Shown: piece after piece, positions 1 through 6,136 of the stretch
How positions within the stretch are numbered: position 1 is the stretch's first letter
Layout of the letters: each line of letters begins with the position of its first letter
From: Deltaproteobacteria bacterium
GTDB taxonomy: Bacteria > Desulfobacterota > Desulfobacteria > Desulfobacterales > ETH-SRB1
Direction: 5' to 3'
NCBI GenBank assembly: GCA_030627405.1
Contig: DAOUSD010000114.1
Location: forward strand, 1-6,253
DNA length: 6,253 bases
The notes under the pieces: generated by a model
Seen by the model: only the letters and a program-made list of their open reading frames with translations
What the model was told of the DNA's origin: nothing
Database searches by the model: none
Made by a program: the position numbers and the translations under genes

Positions 1-68
1 ATTATACCATGTTTGACTTGATTTAATCTCGCTTTATTTGGATTCCATTCAAAATTATAGTTAATCAT
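1..68 (-). CDS. brnT: BrnT-family (DUF497) toxin, N-terminal fragment cut by window edge
   Basis: Read leftward from an ATG whose complement is at 66-68, the minus strand gives 22 residues, starting MINYNFEWNPNKARLN and continuing QVKHGI, before the window ends. The pattern F-E-W-(D/N)-P-x-K-A-x-x-N-x-x-K-H-G-(I/V) is the signature start of BrnT proteins. These are small (about 90-95 residues) RelE-fold ribonuclease toxins, usually followed by the BrnA antitoxin gene, and the pair normally represses its own promoter. The rest of the toxin and any brnA would lie to the left, outside this window, so completeness cannot be judged. The ribosome-binding site is weak (a purine stretch GAAAG about 8 bases before the ATG). 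The gene diverges from the ispG operon. Family recognition rests on a short but distinctive motif; function is inferred from the family. Confidence 0.8.
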   Translation of the reverse strand, partial: MINYNFEWNPNKARLNQVKHGI

Positions 69-178
69 TTTGTATCTTTCAAAACATATGTTTGAGTTTT
101 TATCAGCGAACGCTCAGATTTTAAACGAATAAGAAGTAATTAACAGACGATTTCTCTTTATTCAAGTGAAATAGAGAC

Positions 179-207
179 TTGTGTTTTGCAATTATTTTTC
201 CTATAAA
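179..207 (+). promoter_or_regulatory. Candidate sigma70-type promoter for the ispG-proS-rel operon
   Basis: A -10 hexamer TATAAA (202-207, five of six consensus bases) lies 17 bp downstream of TTGTGT (179-184, three of six -35 bases). The spacer is very AT-rich. Transcription would begin near 214, giving a leader of about 50 nucleotides that starts with the heptad repeats. This is the only good -10/-35 pairing seen ahead of ispG. It is inferred from sequence only. Confidence 0.45.
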
Positions 208-213
208 AAGGTA

Positions 214-245
214 ACCGTGAACCGTGAACCGTGAAACCGTGAACC
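214..245 (+). repeat. Heptanucleotide tandem repeat (ACCGTGA)4 in ispG leader
   Basis: ACCGTGA occurs at 214-220, 221-227 and 228-234. After one extra A at 235 it occurs again at 236-242, followed by a partial ACC. The array lies 20 bp upstream of the ispG start codon and immediately downstream of the candidate promoter. A unit of seven is not a multiple of three and the array is outside any gene, so it is a short simple repeat rather than coding sequence. Copy number could change by replication slippage. Confidence 0.9.
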
Positions 246-265
246 TAATAACCTGAGTATTTATT

Positions 266-1327
266 ATGCCTTTTACTATAAATAGAAAAAAAACGCGTCA
301 GATAAAAGTCGGAGAAGTAAAGATAGGGGGTATGGCTCCTATTGTCGTCCAGTCAATGACAAACACATTTACTCAGGATATTGCGTCAACTGTTTCCCAG
401 ATAAGACGGTTGGAAGAAACCGGATGCGAAATCATAAGGGTGGCTGTGCCTGATGAAGAGGCAGCCCATGCGATAAAATCGATAAAAGAAAAAATTTCAA
501 TTCCAATTATAGCTGATATACACTTTGACTTTCGTTTGGCTATAGCATCAGCAAGAGCCGGCGCTGACGGATTGAGGATAAATCCAGGGAACATAGGCAG
601 TGTAAAAAAAGTAAAAGCCGTTGTTGAATGTGCTAAAGAATTTAATATTCCCATTCGAATAGGGGTAAATTCAGGCTCACTTGAGAAGGACATATTAAAA
701 AAATATAATGGCGCTAGCGCAGAGGCAATGGTGGAAAGCGCTTTCAGGCATATAGAATTGCTGAAATCATTAGATTTCCATCAGATAAAAGTTTCAATAA
801 AGGCGTCTGACGTCCATCGCACAGTAGAAGCTTACAGGCTTCTTTCTTCAAAAACCGACCTTCCTCTTCATGTCGGTGTTACAGAGGCCGGCACGCTTTT
901 TCCTGGAATCGTAAAATCTTCTATTGGTATAGGTATGCTGCTCGCAGAAGGTATCGGAGATACTATTCGTGTCTCTTTGAGCAGAGATCCGGCAGAAGAG
1001 GTGCGTACAGGTTTTGAAATACTGAAAGCCCTTAATATCCGGAGGCACGGACCTGAAATAATTTCCTGTCCCACCTGCGGACGTTGTAAAATCCCTCTTT
1101 TTGACATTGTTGAACGGGTGGACAAAGCACTTTTAACAAGCACTTTAGATATCAAAATCGCAATCATGGGTTGCATTGTAAATGGACCTGGAGAGGCAAA
1201 AGAGGCTGATATCGGTATTGCAGGGGGTGATGGTAAAGGGATATTGTTTAAGAAGGGAAGAGTTATAAAAAAAGTTCCAGAGGATAAACTTGTTGAAGTT
1301 CTACTGGAAGAGGTACGGAAAGGATAG
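266..1327 (+). CDS. ispG: 4-hydroxy-3-methylbut-2-en-1-yl diphosphate synthase (IspG/GcpE)
   Basis: IspG is the cytosolic [4Fe-4S] enzyme that reductively converts 2-C-methyl-D-erythritol 2,4-cyclodiphosphate to HMBPP, the penultimate step of the MEP isoprenoid pathway. The 353 residues are a normal length for the compact bacterial two-domain form. An N-terminal TIM barrel covers roughly residues 5-255, with the family motifs VQSMTNT (28-34), DIHFDFRLA (84-92) and GLRINPGNIG (102-111). A C-terminal Fe-S domain follows. The cluster ligands are expected to be C268 and C271 in SCPTCGRC and C303 in MGCIVNGPGE, with E310 as the fourth ligand. C274 is an extra nearby cysteine. No plant- or spirochaete-type insertion is present. 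The start at 266 gives the usual N-terminus (basic INRKKTRQIKVG), although its ribosome-binding site is poor (GAG at 255-257). It is the first gene of the operon, ending 2 bp before proS. Confidence 0.97.
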   Translation: MPFTINRKKTRQIKVGEVKIGGMAPIVVQSMTNTFTQDIASTVSQIRRLEETGCEIIRVAVPDEEAAHAIKSIKEKISIPIIADIHFDFRLAIASARAGADGLRINPGNIGSVKKVKAVVECAKEFNIPIRIGVNSGSLEKDILKKYNGASAEAMVESAFRHIELLKSLDFHQIKVSIKASDVHRTVEAYRLLSSKTDLPLHVGVTEAGTLFPGIVKSSIGIGMLLAEGIGDTIRVSLSRDPAEEVRTGFEILKALNIRRHGPEIISCPTCGRCKIPLFDIVERVDKALLTSTLDIKIAIMGCIVNGPGEAKEADIGIAGGDGKGILFKKGRVIKKVPEDKLVEVLLEEVRKG

Positions 1328-1329
1328 AT

Positions 1330-2850
1330 ATGAAAAAACAGGCAAAAGCCGCAATTACACCAACAAGAGCTGAAGATTATCCGGAATGGTATCAAGAGGT
1401 TATAAAACATTCGGATTTGGCTGAAAGATCTCCGGTAAGAGGCTGTATGGCCATAAAACCTTGGGGTTATGCGATTTGGGAGAATATTAAACAAGTACTG
1501 GATAGTATGTTCAAAGAAACCGGGGTTAAAAATGCATATTTTCCTCTTTTTATTCCGTTGAGCTTTCTTGAAAAAGAGGCCGAACATGTTGAAGGTTTTG
1601 CAAAGGAATGTGCGGTGGTAACACACCACAGGCTTGAAAAAGGTCCTGACGGCGGCCTTGTCCCGGCAGGCAGGCTCAATGAGCCTTTAATAGTCAGGCC
1701 AACTTCTGAAACAATTATAGGAGATTCATTTTCCAGGTGGGTCAGCAGTTATCGAGATCTTCCTGTTTTGATAAACCAGTGGGCAAACGTCGTCAGATGG
1801 GAGATGCGGACCCGCTTATTTTTAAGAACAAGTGAATTCCTGTGGCAGGAAGGACATACGGCACATGCCACTAAAGATGAAGCCATTGAGCGTACCAAAA
1901 TGATGCTTGATATTTATGAAAAGCTTGCTGAAGAATACCTGGCTATGCCTGTGATAAAGGGAAGAAAAACACCTTCGGAAAGATTCCCCGGGGCGGTTGA
2001 TACCATGTGTATAGAAGCTATGATGCAGGATCGAAAAGCTCTTCAGTCAGGCACATCACATTTTTTGGGTCAGAATTTCGCAAACGCATCTGATATAAAA
2101 TTTCAATCTGCTGAAGAAAAAGAAGAATATGCATGGACGACTTCATGGGGCGTTTCCACACGCCTTATCGGCGGACTTATAATGACCCATAGCGATGATG
2201 ACGGCTTAAAACTTCCCCCTAAAATTGCATCTTCACATGTAGTTTTACTACCTATTATAAGAAAGCTTAAGGACAGGTCCAAGGTGATGGAATTTACCGA
2301 AAGTCTTGCCAAAGAGCTGAAAGAGAAGTTTTATGGCCTTCGCAGAGTTGAAGTGGAAATTGATGACCGGGATATAGGAGGAGCAAGAGGATGGGACTGG
2401 ATTAAGAAAGGCATACCACTCAGGGTTGAAATCGGTCCAAGAGACATTGCTGACAATTCTGTGTTTGTCGGCAGGAGGGATCAGGAACATAATAATAAAA
2501 CTTCTTTGGAGAGAAATCGCTTTGTCGCTGAAATAACAACGATTCTGGATGAAATACAAAAAAATCTATTTGATCGGGCCGTTTTGTTTAAAAGACAACA
2601 TACCGTAAAAATTGATGAAACAGGCAGATTTAAAGAATTTTTTACCCCTGAAAATCGTGAGAAGCCCGAAATTCACGGTGGGTTTGCTTTATCTCACTGG
2701 TGCGGATCTGATGAATGCGAATCCAGAATTAAAGAAGATCTCAGCGTCACAATACGATGCATTCCCTTTGATAGTGAAAATGAAAAAGGGAAGTGTATAT
2801 ATTGTGGACGACCAAGTACAAATCGGGTGGTATTTGCCAAGGCTTATTGA
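1330..2850 (+). CDS. proS: Prolyl-tRNA synthetase, archaeal/eukaryotic type (ProS type 3)
   Basis: This class IIa aminoacyl-tRNA synthetase attaches proline to tRNA-Pro in the cytosol. The 506 residues fit the compact archaeal/eukaryotic-type enzyme, which lacks the inserted editing domain of the E. coli form (about 570 residues). Class II motif 1 lies around residues 36-53 (RGCMAIKPWGYAIWENI). Motif 2 is around 153-180, including RWEMRTR and the FLWQEGHTAHA stretch. Motif 3 is around 275-300, with the G-x-STRLIGG segment. The anticodon-binding domain spans about 303-410. The C-terminal domain carries C458, C463, C477, C489 and C492, matching the zinc-binding extension of this type, and the protein ends in a conserved-type aromatic residue (AKAY). 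An AAAGGA ribosome-binding site (1319-1324) lies 5 bp before the ATG, inside the ispG end. The 2-bp gaps on both sides indicate co-transcription with ispG and rel. Confidence 0.97.
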   Translation: MKKQAKAAITPTRAEDYPEWYQEVIKHSDLAERSPVRGCMAIKPWGYAIWENIKQVLDSMFKETGVKNAYFPLFIPLSFLEKEAEHVEGFAKECAVVTHHRLEKGPDGGLVPAGRLNEPLIVRPTSETIIGDSFSRWVSSYRDLPVLINQWANVVRWEMRTRLFLRTSEFLWQEGHTAHATKDEAIERTKMMLDIYEKLAEEYLAMPVIKGRKTPSERFPGAVDTMCIEAMMQDRKALQSGTSHFLGQNFANASDIKFQSAEEKEEYAWTTSWGVSTRLIGGLIMTHSDDDGLKLPPKIASSHVVLLPIIRKLKDRSKVMEFTESLAKELKEKFYGLRRVEVEIDDRDIGGARGWDWIKKGIPLRVEIGPRDIADNSVFVGRRDQEHNNKTSLERNRFVAEITTILDEIQKNLFDRAVLFKRQHTVKIDETGRFKEFFTPENREKPEIHGGFALSHWCGSDECESRIKEDLSVTIRCIPFDSENEKGKCIYCGRPSTNRVVFAKAY

Positions 2851-2852
2851 AG

Positions 2853-4997
2853 ATGATCCGTATTAGCGACATAATAGACAAGGTTTCTAAACACAATCCT
2901 GACGCAGATATAGATATAATTGACCGAGCCTATATCTACTCTGCGAGAGTCCATGATGGTCAGATGCGTCTGTCCGGTGAACCTTATTTATCGCACCCTC
3001 TTGAAGTTGCCGGGATCCTTGCAGATATGAAGCTGGATCCTGTCAGCATAGCAGCCGGCCTTTTGCATGATGTTATAGAAGATACTCATTCTACACCAGA
3101 AGAAATAAAGGAGATTTTTGGCCAGGAAGTTGTTCATATAGTCTCCGGTGTAACCAAAATCAGTATTCTTTCCTTTGACAGCTCACAGGCACGCCAGGCA
3201 GAAAGTATCAGGAAGATGATTCTCGCTATGGCGGATGATATCCGGGTAATATTAATCAAGCTGGCAGATCGCCTCCATAACATGAGAACACTTCAATTTC
3301 AAAAGGAGAGCAAAAGGAAGCGGATCGCTCAGGAAACCCTTGATATTTACGTACCCCTTGCTTCCCGTCTGGGTATTTACTGGATTAAAAATGAGCTGGG
3401 AGATATTTCATTAAAGTATATTTATCCGGAAGAATATTCAAATATCGGAAAATTGATTAGCAAGGATAAGAAGGAAAGCGATAAATATATTGAAAAAGTT
3501 AAAAACCTTATCAAGAAAAAAATGGATGAAGAGAATCTGGAGTATAAGATTCTGGGCAGGTACAAAAATATTTTCAGTATATACCAGAAAATGGTCAAAC
3601 AAAATCTGCTATTTGAAGAGATTTATGACATTATTGCTTTCAGGATAATTCTCGATACGATATCTGACTGCTACAAGGCTCTGGGGCTCATACACTCCCT
3701 GTGGAAACCTGTTCCCAAAAAGATTAAGGATTATATCGCGTCTCCCAAGCCAAATATGTATCGGGCGCTGCACACAACTGTTATAGGGCCTTTTGGGGAA
3801 CGTATAGAAATCCAGATAAGAACCTGGGATATGGATAGAGTCGCAAAATCCGGAATCGCTGCTCACTGGAGCTATAAAGAAGGGAAAGATGTTGATGAAA
3901 GTATAAGTAAAAAATTTGCATGGATTCAGAATCTTGTTGAAAATCAGGCAAATTTCAGGAATCCGGATGAATTTCTTGAAAATGTTCGCATCGATCTATT
4001 CCCTGATGAAATATATGTTTTTACACCTAACGGAGAGATAAAATCACTACCCAGGGGCGCCACGCCTGTAGATTTTGCTTATCAAATCCATACGGAAGTG
4101 GGCGGTCAGTGCTCAGGTGCCAAGGTTAACGGTCGTATAGTTCCTCTCAAATATGAGTTGGAGACAGGCAATATTGTTGAGATTATTACAACGAAAAATC
4201 ATCATCCAAGCAAAGACTGGTTGAATTTTGTTAAAACCGTCAAGGCTCGCTCCAGGATAAGGCAATGGATAAAAACTCAGGAAAAAGGTCGCAGCATTAC
4301 TCTTGGCCGCGAGATGTGCGAAAAAGCCTTTCGCAAGTATCGTCTTAACTTTAATGAACTATTAAAATCAGAAGATATGAACACAGTCATTGAGCATTTT
4401 GGTTTTAAGACGGCAGATGATTTGATCACAAGCGTCGGCTACGGTAAAATCACACCCCTGCAGATTATACGGAAAATTGTACCCAAACCCGAAACAGAAG
4501 AAGATCATGAATCCTTTTTTAACAAGATAATCGGCCGTGTGCGGAAGAAGAAGCCCAGAGCCGGTGTAATTGTAAAGGGTGTGGATGATATACTTATAAG
4601 GTTTGGCAAGTGTTGCCGGCCTGTTCCAGGGGATACTATTACGGGCTATATAACAGTAGGGCATGGAGTTACCGTCCACCGGACAAGTTGTATAAATGCT
4701 TTAAAAATGAATCCTGAAAGGCAGATCGATATAGAATGGAACAAGGATGTTGCAGAGACATATCCGGTAAAAATTTGCGTTAGCTCTTCTGACAGAGTTG
4801 GTTTATTAGCTGACATTGCAGCCAATATCAGCAAAAGCGGTGCAAATATACTTAATGCGAGAACAGAAACAAGAGAAACCGGAATCGTTGATTCTTTTTT
4901 TACCCTGGCTGTTGAAGATGTAGAGCATTTGGATAGAGTAATATCAGCTATTAAAAAGGTAAAGCTTGTACATGATGTAAAGAGGGTGGATAATTGA
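2853..4997 (+). CDS. rel: Bifunctional (p)ppGpp synthetase/hydrolase (RelA/SpoT family)
   Basis: This is a long RSH enzyme that makes (p)ppGpp from ATP and GDP/GTP during amino-acid starvation and hydrolyses it afterwards. From the ATG at 2853 it has 714 residues, a normal length. The HD hydrolase domain covers about 20-175, with metal ligands H48, H72, D73 and D139 and the E76-D77 pair intact, so hydrolysis is expected. The synthetase domain covers about 230-345, with R236/K238 in the nucleotide-binding loop, D259 and E319. The segment KIKD (290-293) stands where bifunctional enzymes have RxKD and synthetase-only RelA has ExDD. A TGS domain (about 384-448), a helical region, a zinc-finger-type segment with C587-C588 and H609/C613 nearby, and a C-terminal ACT domain (about 637-712) follow. 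A longer reading from an ATG at 2793 would overlap proS by 58 bp. The 2853 start, 2 bp after the proS stop with AAGG at 2839-2842, is preferred. Confidence 0.96.
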   Translation: MIRISDIIDKVSKHNPDADIDIIDRAYIYSARVHDGQMRLSGEPYLSHPLEVAGILADMKLDPVSIAAGLLHDVIEDTHSTPEEIKEIFGQEVVHIVSGVTKISILSFDSSQARQAESIRKMILAMADDIRVILIKLADRLHNMRTLQFQKESKRKRIAQETLDIYVPLASRLGIYWIKNELGDISLKYIYPEEYSNIGKLISKDKKESDKYIEKVKNLIKKKMDEENLEYKILGRYKNIFSIYQKMVKQNLLFEEIYDIIAFRIILDTISDCYKALGLIHSLWKPVPKKIKDYIASPKPNMYRALHTTVIGPFGERIEIQIRTWDMDRVAKSGIAAHWSYKEGKDVDESISKKFAWIQNLVENQANFRNPDEFLENVRIDLFPDEIYVFTPNGEIKSLPRGATPVDFAYQIHTEVGGQCSGAKVNGRIVPLKYELETGNIVEIITTKNHHPSKDWLNFVKTVKARSRIRQWIKTQEKGRSITLGREMCEKAFRKYRLNFNELLKSEDMNTVIEHFGFKTADDLITSVGYGKITPLQIIRKIVPKPETEEDHESFFNKIIGRVRKKKPRAGVIVKGVDDILIRFGKCCRPVPGDTITGYITVGHGVTVHRTSCINALKMNPERQIDIEWNKDVAETYPVKICVSSSDRVGLLADIAANISKSGANILNARTETRETGIVDSFFTLAVEDVEHLDRVISAIKKVKLVHDVKRVDN

Positions 4998-5020
4998 GAC
5001 GCTATTGAAAACACTACTTA

Positions 5021-5061
5021 TGATATCTGCAATACAGCCATATTTATGATACAAGATATCA
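5021..5061. repeat. Imperfect stem: 8-bp inverted repeat after rel
   Basis: TGATATCT (5021-5028) and AGATATCA (5054-5061) are perfect reverse complements separated by 25 bp, starting 23 bp after the rel stop. The arms are AT-rich, the loop is long and only four T follow (5064-5067), so it is a poor intrinsic terminator. It could be an operator or chance. The GATATC cores are themselves palindromic, which raises the odds of coincidence. Confidence 0.35.
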
Positions 5062-5065
5062 GGTT

Positions 5066-5095
5066 TTGACAAGTCCAAATTTCGTTTGGTACTCT
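5066..5095 (+). promoter_or_regulatory. Possible promoter for the downstream membrane-protein gene
   Basis: A perfect -35 hexamer TTGACA (5066-5071) is followed after 18 bp by a weak -10 TACTCT (5090-5095, three of six bases). Transcription would start near 5102, shortly before the 5122 reading frame. The 124-bp gap after rel suggests that a new transcription unit begins here. The weak -10 keeps confidence low. Confidence 0.3.
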
Positions 5096-5121
5096 CAATG
5101 TATCTGTAGTGCGACGAGAAG

Positions 5122-5520
5122 TTGCGTATTTTGACGGATAACATTACAAAGGTGATGATTATCCAGATCCGTATAATCCACTCTATCGGAGTTTTTCTTC
5201 TATGGCTTATCATCACGCTAAGACGACGACATTCGGCATGCGATACTGCGGCAGCTCAAAAGCCATCCTATTCTGGAATTCACGTGCTTGGCATGATCGG
5301 CATATGCTCGTTTCTTATGCCAATATTCATGATCGTATTTCTCAACTTATGGAAACCTATACGTTTTCTTATGGGCTGGGTGCTGGACAGCCTTAATGCA
5401 CCACAACAAATCGTTATCCCAATTGGGATACTTTTTGAGATTTTTGCATTATCAACCAGTTTTATTGGAACTTTCATTTTATGTCGGCTCATCTGGAGGG
5501 AATTAGTGACGTGGGGGTAA
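5122..5520 (+). CDS. Small hypothetical membrane protein
   Basis: I do not recognise this family. The frame opens at a TTG after a stop at 5107-5109 and encodes up to 132 residues. Hydrophobic stretches at about 12-33, 52-75 and 97-122 suggest three inner-membrane helices. The basic RRR at 34-36 just after the first helix suggests that side faces the cytoplasm. The segment between helices 1 and 2 is short and polar. No catalytic motif, lipobox or signal peptidase site is evident. The start is uncertain: TTG at 5122, TTG at 5131 (AGAAG 9 bp upstream), GTG at 5152 or ATG at 5155 (AAGG too close) are all possible, the last giving 121 residues. It stands after the rel operon with its own possible promoter, and 49 bp before the DUF1456 gene, with which it may be co-transcribed. 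It could also be a remnant of a longer membrane protein. Confidence 0.5.
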   Translation: MRILTDNITKVMIIQIRIIHSIGVFLLWLIITLRRRHSACDTAAAQKPSYSGIHVLGMIGICSFLMPIFMIVFLNLWKPIRFLMGWVLDSLNAPQQIVIPIGILFEIFALSTSFIGTFILCRLIWRELVTWG

Positions 5521-5536
5521 TTAGGGGGGACCAGGG
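5498..5536 (+). other. Guanine-tract cluster at the gene junction
   Basis: Four G-runs lie on the plus strand at 5498-5500, 5513-5517, 5524-5529 and 5534-5536. They span the end of the membrane-protein frame and the leader of the DUF1456 gene. The first loop is 12 bases and the others are 6 and 4, so this fits only a relaxed quadruplex definition. It would be present in the mRNA upstream of the 5570 start. Confidence 0.4.
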
Positions 5537-5569
5537 AGTGAGTCGTGCAGTTTATATCGGAGCATACTT

Positions 5570-6061
5570 GTGACCAATAACGATATCTTGCGCCGTATCC
5601 GCTATATCTTCGACTTTAACGATTCGAAAATGATTGCTGTATTTGGCTTAGCTGATCATCGGGTAACGCGGGAGCAGATCAGCGGTTGGTTAAAAAAAGA
5701 TGATGATCCTGCGTATCAGAAATGTAGCGACACTCATCTGGCGATTTTCCTGAATGGTTTGATTAACGATAAACGAGGCAAAAAAGAAGGGCCACAACCC
5801 GAGCCGGAGCAACGTTTAACTAACAATATCATTTTCAGAAAATTAAAAATCGCATTAAACCTGAAAGCCGAAGACATATTGGAGATTATGGACATGGCTA
5901 ATTTGCGCATCAGTAAACACGAATTAAGTGCGTTTTTCCGTAAGCCGGACCATAAACACTACCGTGACTGTAAAGATCAGATCTTGCGTAATTTTCTAAA
6001 AGGTGTACAGCTTAAATATCGCGCTAACATTCAATTGAAAGCAGGGTTCAAACGGAAGTAG
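5570..6061 (+). CDS. yehS: DUF1456 family protein (YehS-like)
   Basis: The 163-residue protein closely follows the pattern of E. coli YehS (DUF1456), a cytosolic family of unknown biochemical function. Shared landmarks are the opening NNDILRRIRYI, the W-L-K-K-(D/E)-D stretch near 40-46, FLNGLI-x-x-KRG (60-70), the PEPE-x-R-x-x-NN linker (77-86) and PDHKHYRDC-x-DQ-x-LR-x-FL (126-143). The protein has two homologous halves: residues 3-64 and 85-146 align without gaps at an offset of 82, with 16 identities. The tail after 147 is basic (KAGFKRK). The GTG start at 5570 is chosen because GGAG (5559-5562) lies 7 bp upstream and because it matches the family N-terminus. The family is best known in Gammaproteobacteria and Bacteroidetes, so acquisition by transfer is possible beside the transposase gene. 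Family assignment is firm; function is unknown. Confidence 0.92.
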   Translation: MTNNDILRRIRYIFDFNDSKMIAVFGLADHRVTREQISGWLKKDDDPAYQKCSDTHLAIFLNGLINDKRGKKEGPQPEPEQRLTNNIIFRKLKIALNLKAEDILEIMDMANLRISKHELSAFFRKPDHKHYRDCKDQILRNFLKGVQLKYRANIQLKAGFKRK

Positions 6062-6066
6062 TTTTT

Positions 6067-6100
6067 GCGAAAGGCAACGGGACGCGAAAGGCAACGGGAC
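6067..6100 (+). repeat. Two perfect adjacent 17-bp direct repeats upstream of transposase
   Basis: GCGAAAGGCAACGGGAC occurs at 6067-6083 and again immediately at 6084-6100, followed by GC, the first two bases of another unit. The units lie 5 bp after the DUF1456 stop codon and before an IS200-like transposase start. A short hairpin (ATGCA 6105-6109 with TGCAT 6114-6118) follows. GC-rich repeats next to REP-associated transposases are common and may be their recognition sequences. That role is inferred here. Confidence 0.85.
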
Positions 6101-6136
6101 GCCCATGCAAATATGCATTTCATAACATATTAAACT

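Larger units (their letters stand above)
69..265. other. Divergent intergenic region between brnT and ispG
   Basis: This 197-bp AT-rich spacer separates the leftward brnT fragment from the rightward ispG operon, so it should carry promoters for both. For the rightward side see the separate promoter call. For the leftward side the best candidate I see is a minus-strand -10 TAAAAT (complement of 118-123) with a poor -35 CTGTTA (complement of 141-146, 17-bp spacer). That is weak support. BrnA-type operators, if present, would lie around 80-150, but I could not identify one. No tRNA, terminator hairpin or riboswitch-like fold was recognised. Confidence 0.5.

Noticed and set aside
1..29. Minus-strand TATAAT at 1-6 as a leftward promoter
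   Set aside because: It lies inside the brnT coding frame and has no acceptable -35 hexamer at 16-18 bp spacing.
868..1629. Long minus-strand open frame of 253 codons opposite ispG and proS
   Set aside because: It lies antisense to two well-conserved genes whose protein motifs fully explain the sequence. The translated product is low-complexity and serine/phenylalanine-rich, as expected of an antisense shadow.
2793..2852. Upstream ATG giving a 20-residue longer Rel protein
   Set aside because: It would overlap the proS end by 58 bp, and its added residues do not resemble the RSH N-terminus. The ATG at 2853 directly follows the proS stop with an AAGG upstream.
4944..5216. Minus-strand frame of 90 codons across the rel end and the spacer
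   Set aside because: It is antisense to the rel 3' end and to the 5' end of the membrane-protein gene, has no recognisable family motif, and no clear ribosome-binding site was seen.
5202..5396. Plus-strand frame of 64 codons inside the membrane-protein gene
   Set aside because: It is a shadow frame fully inside the 5122-5520 gene, with no family features.
5501..5569. Possible frameshift joining the membrane protein to a longer product through the G-run at 5513-5517
   Set aside because: Checking a shifted frame through the G-run reaches a TAG within a few codons, so no extended product results.
6067..6100. CRISPR-like repeat pair
   Set aside because: The units are directly adjacent with no spacer and only two copies exist, so this is a tandem repeat and not an array.
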